DNA of 64,000 nucleotides from Sphingomonas sp. RIT328 (GTDB lineage Bacteria > Pseudomonadota > Alphaproteobacteria > Sphingomonadales > Sphingomonadaceae). A program made the translations under genes and the position numbers. How positions within the stretch are numbered: the first letter of the stretch is position 1; each line of letters opens with the position of its first letter. The notes below the pieces were generated by a model, which was not told where the DNA came from, did not search any database, and worked only from the letters and a program-made list of their open reading frames with translations. The stretch is from positions 62,001 to 126,000 of the forward strand of contig NZ_JFYV01000054.1 in the NCBI RefSeq assembly GCF_000632225.1, read 5' to 3'. Positions 19,468-26,201 of the stretch are shown in pieces.

Positions 19468-19503
19468 ACGGCCCCCGTCGCGTCCTGTCGCAACGGGGGC
19501 CGT
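19468..19503 (-). terminator. Hairpin after the DUF3072 gene
   Basis: Perfect 11-bp stem acggcccccgt (19468-19478) / acgggggccgt (19493-19503) with a 14-base loop. It follows the minus-strand DUF3072 stop codon by six bases and precedes the reductase start by about 20 bases. T residues after the stem are few, so it may attenuate rather than fully terminate. Confidence 0.55.
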
Positions 19504-19509
19504 GAGAAG

Positions 19510-19728
19510 TCACTTGCCGCGGCCGGTCTTGTCCTGCAGCTCGTCGATCTTCTTCGATGCTTCCGCCTTGGTCAGCGATTCGTCGAACGTCTCGCCCGCC
19601 TCTTCGGACAGCGTCTTCAGGTAGCTCGCCTGCGCGCCGGTCATCGTCTCGTCACCCGTCGTCCAGTCATCCGGATCCTTTTCGGCGTTCGACGTGGGGT
19701 GGGTCTTGGGGTTTTCGGTCTCGGACAT
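19510..19728 (-). CDS. DUF3072 domain protein
   Basis: 72 residues, hydrophilic and acidic, probably cytoplasmic and partly disordered at the N-terminus (MSETENPKTHPTSNAEKDP). The block DWTTGDETMTGAQASYLKTL and the tail ASKKIDELQDKTGRG are the conserved core of the DUF3072 family, common in alphaproteobacteria and actinobacteria and of unknown function. The gene appears monocistronic between two hairpins. Confidence 0.88.
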   Translation of the reverse strand: MSETENPKTHPTSNAEKDPDDWTTGDETMTGAQASYLKTLSEEAGETFDESLTKAEASKKIDELQDKTGRGK

Positions 19729-19731
19729 GGG

Positions 19732-19760
19732 TGAAGCCTTCTACAGTGTCGAAGGCTTCA
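19732..19760 (-). terminator. Hairpin after alanine dehydrogenase
   Basis: Nine-base perfect stem tgaagcctt (19732-19740) / aaggcttca (19752-19760) with an 11-base loop. It lies 28 bases after the ald stop codon on the minus strand and a few bases before the DUF3072 start. No strong T run follows; it could also influence DUF3072 translation. Confidence 0.45.
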
Positions 19761-19787
19761 ACCACCATGTTCCACGTTCGTTCCGGC

Positions 19788-20894
19788 TCAGCCCTGCCAG
19801 GCCTCGAACGGCAGGTCGAGCGCCTCGGCGACCGCCTGATGACGGATCTTGCCGCCCGAGACGTTGAGGCCGTTGGCGAGATGCGGATCGGCCTTCATCG
19901 CCGCGTCCGCGCCGAGGTTGGCGAGCTTGAGCGCGAAGGGCAACGTCGCATTGTTGAGCGCGAAGGCGCTGGTCCGCGCCACCGCGCCCGGCATGTTGGC
20001 GACGCAATAATGCGTCACGCCGTCGACCTCGAACACCGGGTCCTCGTGCGTCGTCGCATGGCTGGTTTCGAAACAGCCGCCCTGGTCGATGGCGATGTCG
20101 ACCATCACCGCGCCGCGCTTCATCGTCTTGACCATCTCGCGCGTCACCAGCTTCGGGGCCGCCGCGCCAGGCACCAGCACCGCGCCGATGACGAGATGCG
20201 CGTTCTTCACCGCCGCGGCGATCGCCGCCTTGCTCGCATAGGCGGTCTTGATCTGGCTCGAGAAGAACATGTCGAGTTCGGCGAGCCGGTCGTTGGAAAT
20301 GTCATAGATCGTCACGTCGGCGCGCATGCCGACCGCCATCTGCGCCGCATTGACGCCCGACACGCCGCCGCCGAGGATCGCGACCTTCGCCGGCGCGACG
20401 CCCGGCACGCCGCCGAGCAGCACGCCGCGGCCACCCTGTTCCTTTTCGAGATAATGCGCGCCGACCTGCACCGACATGCGACCGGCGACCTCGCTCATCG
20501 GCTTGAGCAGCGGCAGGCCGCCGCGCGACGCGGTGACGGTCTCATAGGCGATGCAGGTCGCGCCCGAATTGATGAGCCCTTCCGCCTGCGGCTTGTCGGC
20601 GGCGAGATGGAGATAGGTGAACAGCAGGTGGCGCGGTTCGAGCAGCGCGATTTCGCTCGCCTGCGGTTCTTTGACCTTGACGATCATGTCGGCGGCGGCG
20701 AACACCGCGGCGGGATCGGGCAGGATGGTCGCGCCCGCGTCGATATAATCCTGATCCTCGAAGTCGATGCCCGCGCCCGCGCGCGTCTCGACGACGACCT
20801 CATGACCCGCGGCGACCAGTTCGGCGACCGAGGGCGGGGTCAGGCCGACACGATATTCGTGGTTCTTGATTTCCTTGGGCACGCCGATGCGCAT
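19788..20894 (-). CDS. ald: Alanine dehydrogenase
   Basis: 368 residues from MRIGVPKEIKNHEYRVGLTP. Three consecutive ATG codons exist (20900, 20897, 20894); the third is chosen because AGGAG is about seven bases upstream of it. The enzyme reversibly deaminates L-alanine to pyruvate with NAD. Substrate-binding Arg15 and Lys near VKVKEPQ are present, and the Rossmann motif is VAILGGGVSGVNAAQMAVG. The C-terminal GGCFETSHATTHEDPVF and NMPGAVARTSAFALNNATLP are diagnostic for Ald. It is divergent from an Lrp-family gene 119 bases away, the usual arrangement for AldR-type regulation. Confidence 0.97.
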   Translation of the reverse strand: MRIGVPKEIKNHEYRVGLTPPSVAELVAAGHEVVVETRAGAGIDFEDQDYIDAGATILPDPAAVFAAADMIVKVKEPQASEIALLEPRHLLFTYLHLAADKPQAEGLINSGATCIAYETVTASRGGLPLLKPMSEVAGRMSVQVGAHYLEKEQGGRGVLLGGVPGVAPAKVAILGGGVSGVNAAQMAVGMRADVTIYDISNDRLAELDMFFSSQIKTAYASKAAIAAAVKNAHLVIGAVLVPGAAAPKLVTREMVKTMKRGAVMVDIAIDQGGCFETSHATTHEDPVFEVDGVTHYCVANMPGAVARTSAFALNNATLPFALKLANLGADAAMKADPHLANGLNVSGGKIRHQAVAEALDLPFEAWQG

Positions 20895-20946
20895 CATCAT
20901 TCTCCTCTACTGCCGCCGTACATAGCCGCGCCCGAGCGGGAGAAGG

Positions 20947-20962
20947 TCGCAAAGAATCGCAA
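20947..20962. promoter_or_regulatory. Ten-base-phased TCGCAA direct repeat between ald and its regulator
   Basis: Two TCGCAA copies (20947-20952 and 20957-20962) are spaced exactly one helical turn apart, in the divergent promoter region between ald and the Lrp-family gene. The CGCAA half-site also occurs in the palindrome upstream of the other Lrp-family gene. This is a candidate regulator-binding site, by inference. Confidence 0.4.
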
Positions 20963-21018
20963 CGAAAGCGGCTCGGGCGGGATAGGATTGCAGCGACGGG
21001 CGGCCTAACGCACGATCC

Positions 21019-21462
21019 ATGCTCGACGCCCTCGACCGCAAGATACTGTCGCAACTGCTCGCCGATTCGGACCTCACCAGCGCCGAACTCGGCGAGGCGG
21101 TCGGCCTGTCGCCGAGCGCCGCGCATCGCCGCGTCGGCTCACTCAAGGAGCGCGGCTATATCGCCGGCTTCCGTGCGGTGCTCAGCAAGGCGGCGCGCGG
21201 CAATCCCAGCGTCGTGCTGGTCAACGTCACGCTGCGCGACCAGCGCGAGGAGACGATGGCCGCGTTCGAACGCGAGATCGCCGACGTGCCGGAGATTCGC
21301 GACTGTTTCCTGATGAGCGGCGAGGCGGACTATATGCTCCACGTCGAGGTGCGGCGTGACGACACGTTCGAACGTATCCACCGCGAGACGCTCGCCCGCC
21401 TGCCGGGGGTGACGCGGCTCGCCTCGCATTTCGTCATTCGCGAGGTCTTCCGCCGGCCATGA
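21019..21462 (+). CDS. Lrp/AsnC family regulator, AldR-like
   Basis: 147 residues. The N-terminal helix-turn-helix is MLDALDRKILSQLLADSDLT with ELGEAVGLSPSAAHRRVGSLKERG (residues 1-46); the RAM domain follows (about 62-140, with FLMSGEADYMLHVEVRRDD). By position next to ald it probably senses alanine or related amino acids and activates ald, as AldR does in other bacteria. The gene is followed after about 120 bases by kup. Confidence 0.93.
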   Translation: MLDALDRKILSQLLADSDLTSAELGEAVGLSPSAAHRRVGSLKERGYIAGFRAVLSKAARGNPSVVLVNVTLRDQREETMAAFEREIADVPEIRDCFLMSGEADYMLHVEVRRDDTFERIHRETLARLPGVTRLASHFVIREVFRRP

Positions 21463-21582
21463 CCCCGGCCGGTGCAGCCTTCCCGTTGCCCGCATCGTTC
21501 AGCCCATGCTAAGGCGGGATCATATGGAACAGGTTGGGAACATGGCCGGACTTCGCTGCGCGTCGGATCGGTCGCACCGCTC

Positions 21583-23502
21583 GTGACAACGCCGGTACCG
21601 GCCGCCGTGCCGAATGCGCGCGACGAGGGGGACGCTCAGGGTCATCACGACGGCATGCTCAAGCTTGCCGTCGGGGCGATCGGCATCGTCTTCGGCGATA
21701 TCGGCACCAGCCCGCTCTACGCCTTTCGCGAGACCTTCGCCGGGCACCACAAGCTGGCGCTCGATCCGCTGCACATCATGGGCGTGCTCAGCCTGATGTT
21801 CTGGTCGATGATGATCGTCGTGACGATCAAATATGTCGCGATCATCATGCGCGCCGACAACAAGGGGGAGGGCGGCAGCCTCGCGCTGCTCGCGCTCGTC
21901 TCGGGCCGGACCAAGAGCCGGCGCTGGTCGGCGGGGATCATCCTGCTCGGCGTCTTCGCGACCTCGCTCTTCTACGGCGATTCGATGATCACCCCGGCGG
22001 TGACCGTGCTCGGCGCGGTCGAGGGGCTGGCGATCGCCGCGCCGGCGTTCGGCGGATTGGTGCTGCCGATCGTCATCGCCATCCTCATCGCCTTGTTCTG
22101 GGTGCAGAAGAGCGGCACCGCGCGGATCGGGCTGGTGTTCGGGCCGATCATGCTCGTCTATTTCACCGTCATCGCCGTGCTCGGCCTGATCAGCGTGATG
22201 CAGACGCCGGCGGTGCTCTGGGCCTTTTCGCCGCATCATGCGGTGCATTTCTTCCTCGCCGATCCGGTCCGGGCGTTTCTCGCGCTCGGCTCGGTGGTGC
22301 TGGCGGTGACCGGGGCGGAGGCGCTCTATGCCGACATGGGCCATTTCGGGCGACGGCCGATCGGACTGTCGTGGCTGGTGTTCGTGCTGCCGGCGCTGAT
22401 GTGCAACTATCTGGGGCAGGGCGCTTTGCTGTTCCGCGAGGGCACCGCCGCGCTGGAAAGCCCCTTCTACATGCTCGCGCCCGATTCGCTCCAGCTGCCT
22501 TTGGTCATCCTCGCGACGATGGCGGCGATCATCGCCAGCCAGGCGGTGATCTCGGGCGCTTTCTCGGTGACGCAGCAGGCAATCCAATTGGGCTTCATGC
22601 CGCGGCTGCGCATCGAACATACCAGCGCGGCGACCGCCGGACAGATCTACATCCCGATCGTCAACTGGATGCTGATGGTCATGGTGATCCTGCTGGTGCT
22701 GTTCTTCCGCACCTCGTCCAACCTCACCTCCGCCTATGGCATCGCGGTGACGGGGGCGATGTTCATCGATTCTTGCCTGCTCGGCGTCGCGCTGACGCGG
22801 CTGTGGAACTGGCCGCTCTATGCCGCCGCACCGTTGCTCGGCCTGTTTTTCCTCGTCGACGGCGCCTATTTCTCGGCCAATCTCACCAAGGTGCCCGACG
22901 GCGGCTGGTTCCCGCTGATGGTCGGCTTCATCGTCTTCACCTTCCTCACCACCTGGTCCAAGGGACGGCAGCTGATGATGGACCGGCTGCGCGAGGCGGC
23001 GATGCCGATCAAGGTGTTTATCACCTCCGCCGCCAGTTCGGCGAGCCGGGTGCCCGGCACCGCAGTGTTCATGACCTCGTCGGCGGACGGCGTGCCGCAT
23101 GCGCTGCTGCACAATCTCAAGCACAACAAGGTGCTGCACGAGCGGGTGATCCTGCTCACCGTCAAGATCGTCCAGCAGCCCTATTGGCGCGAGGCGGATC
23201 GCGCCATGACCGAGGAGATGGGTGACGGCTTCTACCGCCTGATCCTGCGCTACGGCTTCATGGAGGAGGTCGACGTGCCGGCGGCGCTCAAGCGCGTGCA
23301 TGGCTGCGGTGCCGAGTTCAAGATGATGGACACCAGCTTCTTCCTGTCGCGCCAGACGCTGCTCCCCTCCGAACGGCCGGGGATGATGCTGTGGCGCGAG
23401 AAGCTGTTCGCCTGGATGCTGCGCAACGCGGAGAGCGCGATGGAATTCTTCCGCCTGCCGACCAATCGCGTCGTCGAGCTCGGCAGTCAGGTGGAGATTT
23501 GA
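21583..23502 (+). CDS. kup: Kup-type potassium uptake permease
   Basis: 639 residues from GTG at 21583, close to the 620-640 family norm; the open frame extends 37 codons upstream but that part is not conserved. The family-specific N-terminal block is GIVFGDIGTSPLYAFRETF, followed by about 12 membrane helices (residues 30-450) and a C-terminal cytoplasmic domain (about 460-639). YFSANLTKVPDGGWFPLM and FYGDSMITPAVTVLGAVEG are hallmark segments. It imports K+ with protons. No ribosome binding site is clear at the GTG. The stop overlaps the TTG start of the next gene. Confidence 0.95.
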   Translation: MTTPVPAAVPNARDEGDAQGHHDGMLKLAVGAIGIVFGDIGTSPLYAFRETFAGHHKLALDPLHIMGVLSLMFWSMMIVVTIKYVAIIMRADNKGEGGSLALLALVSGRTKSRRWSAGIILLGVFATSLFYGDSMITPAVTVLGAVEGLAIAAPAFGGLVLPIVIAILIALFWVQKSGTARIGLVFGPIMLVYFTVIAVLGLISVMQTPAVLWAFSPHHAVHFFLADPVRAFLALGSVVLAVTGAEALYADMGHFGRRPIGLSWLVFVLPALMCNYLGQGALLFREGTAALESPFYMLAPDSLQLPLVILATMAAIIASQAVISGAFSVTQQAIQLGFMPRLRIEHTSAATAGQIYIPIVNWMLMVMVILLVLFFRTSSNLTSAYGIAVTGAMFIDSCLLGVALTRLWNWPLYAAAPLLGLFFLVDGAYFSANLTKVPDGGWFPLMVGFIVFTFLTTWSKGRQLMMDRLREAAMPIKVFITSAASSASRVPGTAVFMTSSADGVPHALLHNLKHNKVLHERVILLTVKIVQQPYWREADRAMTEEMGDGFYRLILRYGFMEEVDVPAALKRVHGCGAEFKMMDTSFFLSRQTLLPSERPGMMLWREKLFAWMLRNAESAMEFFRLPTNRVVELGSQVEI

Positions 23503-24026
23503 CCGGCCCCGCCGCCGGTCCGGCACCCGCACCGATCATCGTCACCGCGCTGTTCGGGCGGCAGGACCAGGGCTGGTTCGACGCGCAACGCGCCGCGCAT
23601 TTCCCGCCCGAACGCAACCAGCTGTCGGCGCATCTCACCATGTTCCATCATCTGCCGCCCTCGGCGGAGGCGGAGATCAAGCATCGCCTGTCCGGCCTCA
23701 CCCGCGGCATCGCTGCGCCGGTGGCGCGCGTCGGTGGGCTGATCTCGCTGGGGCGCGGCGTCGCCTATCGTATCGAATCGCCCGAGCTGGTCGCGATCCG
23801 CCGTGAGCTGGCCGATGCCTTTTCCGGGCTGCTGACGCCGCAGGATGCCGGCGGCTGGCGTCCGCACGTCACCATCCAGAACAAGGTGCAGCCCAATATC
23901 GCCAAGCTGCTGCTCGCCGCGCTGAGCCGCGATTTCGTCGCGCGCGAGGTCGAGATCGCCGGTCTTGCCACCTGGTGGTATCGCGGCGGGCCGTGGGAAG
24001 CACTTTCCCGTCATATGTTCGCTTGA
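23499..24026 (+). CDS. 2'-5' RNA ligase / cyclic phosphodiesterase superfamily protein
   Basis: 175 residues starting at TTG 23499, which overlaps the kup stop (TTGA). GGAG is only two bases upstream, so the exact start is uncertain. Both H-x-T/S-x catalytic motifs are present: HLTM (about residue 47) and HVTI (about residue 126), the signature of the 2H phosphoesterase fold. Such proteins hydrolyse 2',3'-cyclic or 2'-5' linked RNA ends; the cellular substrate is not known. The coupling with kup is probably only operonic. Confidence 0.88.
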   Translation: MTGPAAGPAPAPIIVTALFGRQDQGWFDAQRAAHFPPERNQLSAHLTMFHHLPPSAEAEIKHRLSGLTRGIAAPVARVGGLISLGRGVAYRIESPELVAIRRELADAFSGLLTPQDAGGWRPHVTIQNKVQPNIAKLLLAALSRDFVAREVEIAGLATWWYRGGPWEALSRHMFA

Positions 24027-24070
24027 CGGCTGCTGTATCCCACACTTATAGGCGCCACCTCACACGGCGG

Positions 24071-24147
24071 GGCGGAGTAGCTCAGCTGGTTAGAGCACGG
24101 GAATCATAATCCTGGGGTCGGGGGTTCAAGTCCCTCCTCCGCTACCA
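24071..24147 (+). tRNA. tRNA-Met (anticodon CAT, elongator type)
   Basis: 77 bases with encoded CCA. The acceptor stem GGCGGAG pairs with CTCCGCT (first pair G-T). The D stem is GCTC/GAGC, and the anticodon stem CGGGA/TCCTG holds loop ATCATAA with anticodon CAT at 34-36. The T arm contains GGTTCAAGTCC. A G1-U72-type end and the overall sequence resemble elongator tRNA-Met rather than initiator (which starts CGCGGGG) or lysidine-modified tRNA-Ile. Confidence 0.95.
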
Positions 24148-24180
24148 TTTCCGGTAGCGCCCGCCGGTGTGAGCATCATC

Positions 24181-24444
24181 CTACAGCGCCGTCACAAAGG
24201 TGATCAGCCCCAGCACCACGCCGGGTGCGTTGGCGAGCGTCACCGGCCAGTCGCGCCGCTGCTTGACCAGGCCATAGGTCACCCACAGGCTGCAATTGAG
24301 CATCGTGCACAGCGGCTGGATCGCCGAGCCCTTGTGGCCGGCCAGATTGAGCCGGATCTGCGACACGTAAGAGACGTACATCGCGACTGCGGTCAGCGTG
24401 GCGATCCAGCCGAGCAGATGCACGGCGCGACGTTCGGTAGTCAT
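24181..24444 (-). CDS. SemiSWEET-family small transporter
   Basis: 87 residues with three predicted membrane helices, the minimal SemiSWEET unit that dimerises to form a sugar pore. The block YVSQIRLNLAGHKGSAIQPL corresponds to the PQ-loop region (here SQ instead of PQ). NCSLWVTYGLVKQRRDWPV and ANAPGVVLGLITF complete the repeat. The ATG at 24444 is chosen over the TTG just upstream. The substrate, likely a sugar, is not evident from context. It is convergent with the tRNA gene. Confidence 0.88.
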   Translation of the reverse strand: MTTERRAVHLLGWIATLTAVAMYVSYVSQIRLNLAGHKGSAIQPLCTMLNCSLWVTYGLVKQRRDWPVTLANAPGVVLGLITFVTAL

Positions 24445-24602
24445 CAATCAGGTCCCCCTCGGGCGGCATCGCCGCGGCAGACACGGGTAATGACCGGGCG
24501 GCGGCTGTGTTGCGTCGGCCGGCCGCGAAAAACGAACCTGTGATAACGTCCTGTAAAGACGCGCCATGCCATGGCGGTCGTCGCTGCGGAGCGAGGCCGG
24601 TC

Positions 24603-24893
24603 ATGCCCTATCATCATCCTGTCGAGCGTCGCCGCGGGGACCGTCGCGTCGCTGCCCGCCCGGCCACGCCGGACCGCCGCCTCGCCGAACGCCGGCGCGA
24701 CGAGGTCAAACTGGTCCGCAAGCCCGAGCCGATGCATCGCGGCGTGCTATGGGCGGCGGTGGCGATGATCCTGATCCTCGCCGACAGCGTCTTCCTCGAC
24801 GGGACCTATCGCCACATGCTGATCGACGGGTTCGACGGCGTCATCGACGGCATTCGCAACTGGTCGGCGCATCTGTGGGATTGGGGGCACTGA
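24603..24893 (+). CDS. Small membrane protein with Arg-rich N-terminus
   Basis: 96 residues from the ATG at 24603, with GAGG about six bases upstream. Residues 1-44 are very basic (RRRGDRRVAARP, DRRLAERRRDE) and should face the cytoplasm. One hydrophobic helix (GVLWAAVAMILILADSVFL, about 46-64) is followed by a short periplasmic tail rich in Trp and Gly. I do not recognise a characterised family. The gene is convergent with fdhD. Confidence 0.65.
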   Translation: MPYHHPVERRRGDRRVAARPATPDRRLAERRRDEVKLVRKPEPMHRGVLWAAVAMILILADSVFLDGTYRHMLIDGFDGVIDGIRNWSAHLWDWGH

Positions 24894-24921
24894 CGACCGG
24901 CGGCGCGGCGGAGGCGCGTCC

Positions 24922-25701
24922 TCAGGCGAAGACCGCGCCGGGATCGTTGAGCAGCAGCAGCGCATCCGATCGCGCCAGCGCCACCAGCGTCAGCCCGTGC
25001 GCGCGGGCGTGATCGATGCCGAGGCTGGTCGCGGCGGAGATGCCGACGAGCAGCGGCGTTCCCGCCACCAGCGCCTTGTCGACCATCTCGAAGCTGATCC
25101 GCGACGTGACCAGGGTGAACGCCGCATCGACTCCCAGGCCGATCAGTTTGTCGAGCGCATTGTGGCGGCCGACATCCTCGCAGAGCGCGAGGATCGCGCC
25201 GTCGACACCGCAGGCTGCGGCGGCATGCACCGCGCCGGTGCTGCGGTTGAGGTGCTGCGAATCGCGCACCAGCCCCAGCGCATGGAATATCGCAGCGGGC
25301 GCGACGCGCGGCGCCTCCGGCCGGCGGGCGACCGGGCGGACGAGCTGTTCGAGGCTGGCGATCCCGCACAGGCCGCAGCTGGTGTCGCTGGTGCGGTGGC
25401 GGATGCGGTCGGCGATACGGCCGCGGCACCGCTCCGCCAGCGCGACGCGGACGATCCAGCCTGCCGGCGCCTCGAACACGTCGATGTCGAGGATGTCGCC
25501 GCGCGTATCCGCCAGTCGTTCGGTCAGCATGAAGCCGGTCGCGAACGCCGCCAGATCGCGCGGCGTCATCATCATCACCGCATAGCCGAGACCGTCGACC
25601 TCGATCGCGACCGGCGCCTCGATCGCCATCGCCCGTGTCGCGGCATCGATGCTGCCGTCGGGGCGCAGCACGTGCACCGCCTCCTGCCGCGCGCCGCTCA
25701 C
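24922..25701 (-). CDS. fdhD: Formate dehydrogenase accessory sulfurtransferase FdhD
   Basis: 259 residues from GTG at 25701, which overlaps the mobA stop (GTGA). FdhD transfers sulfur from IscS to the molybdenum cofactor so that formate dehydrogenase-type enzymes become active. The essential cysteines are in TSDTSCGLCGI (Cys109 and Cys112). FATGFMLTER and EDVGRHNALDKLIG are also diagnostic. The frame continues upstream without family similarity, inside mobA. It is the third gene of the fdhF-like, mobA, fdhD operon. Confidence 0.95.
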   Translation of the reverse strand: MSGARQEAVHVLRPDGSIDAATRAMAIEAPVAIEVDGLGYAVMMMTPRDLAAFATGFMLTERLADTRGDILDIDVFEAPAGWIVRVALAERCRGRIADRIRHRTSDTSCGLCGIASLEQLVRPVARRPEAPRVAPAAIFHALGLVRDSQHLNRSTGAVHAAAACGVDGAILALCEDVGRHNALDKLIGLGVDAAFTLVTSRISFEMVDKALVAGTPLLVGISAATSLGIDHARAHGLTLVALARSDALLLLNDPGAVFA

Positions 25702-26201
25702 AGCGCGAGCAGGTCGTCGGGCGTGTTGACGTTGACCAGCGGCGCGGGGCTGGGGATCGGCAGCGCGCCGATGCTGCGCGCCCAATTCTGTACCGAGCGC
25801 CGCGGCGATTCGGCGATATGGCGGAGCAGCGACGGCGCGAGCGCGCTCGGCCAATGGCCGATCACCGGCGCGTCGAGACAGAAGCTGGGCGCGCGGCGCA
25901 GCAACGCCGGCAGCAGCGGCTCGGGCAACAGCGGCATGTCGCAGGGCAGCGTCAGCACCGAGGCATAGCCATGCGCCGCGCCATAAGCGAGCGCCCCGGC
26001 GATCCCGCCGAGCGGACCGAGGCCGGCGTGCGGCCGATCGCACACGCCGTCGTCGCGCCCGACGACGACCACCGCATCCGCCTGTTCCGCGCCGAGCGCG
26101 CGCATATGGTCGAGCAGCGGACGCCCCCGATAGAGCGCCGCCGCCTTGTCCGTCCCGAAGCGGCGCGACTGGCCGCCGGCGAGGATCGCCGCGAGGATCA
26201 G
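25698..26201 (-). CDS. mobA: Molybdenum cofactor guanylyltransferase MobA
   Basis: 167 residues. MobA attaches GMP to molybdopterin to form the bis-MGD cofactor used by the neighbouring oxidoreductase. The nucleotide-binding loop LAGGQSRRFGTDKA starts at residue 8, followed by LPCDMPLLP. No ATG, GTG or TTG exists in frame near the expected start. The only suitable codon is CTG at 26201, which gives MILAAILAGGQSRRFG and forms a CTGA overlap with the preceding stop codon; GGTGGAG lies about eight bases upstream. The family is usually 190-200 residues, so this copy is on the short side. The open frame extends further upstream but is antisense-like. Confidence 0.9.
   Translation of the reverse strand: MILAAILAGGQSRRFGTDKAAALYRGRPLLDHMRALGAEQADAVVVVGRDDGVCDRPHAGLGPLGGIAGALAYGAAHGYASVLTLPCDMPLLPEPLLPALLRRAPSFCLDAPVIGHWPSALAPSLLRHIAESPRRSVQNWARSIGALPIPSPAPLVNVNTPDDLLAL

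Noticed and set aside
21520..23532. 670-codon minus-strand open frame opposite kup
   Set aside because: It shadows the Kup permease; the product is His/Arg/Glu-rich noise.
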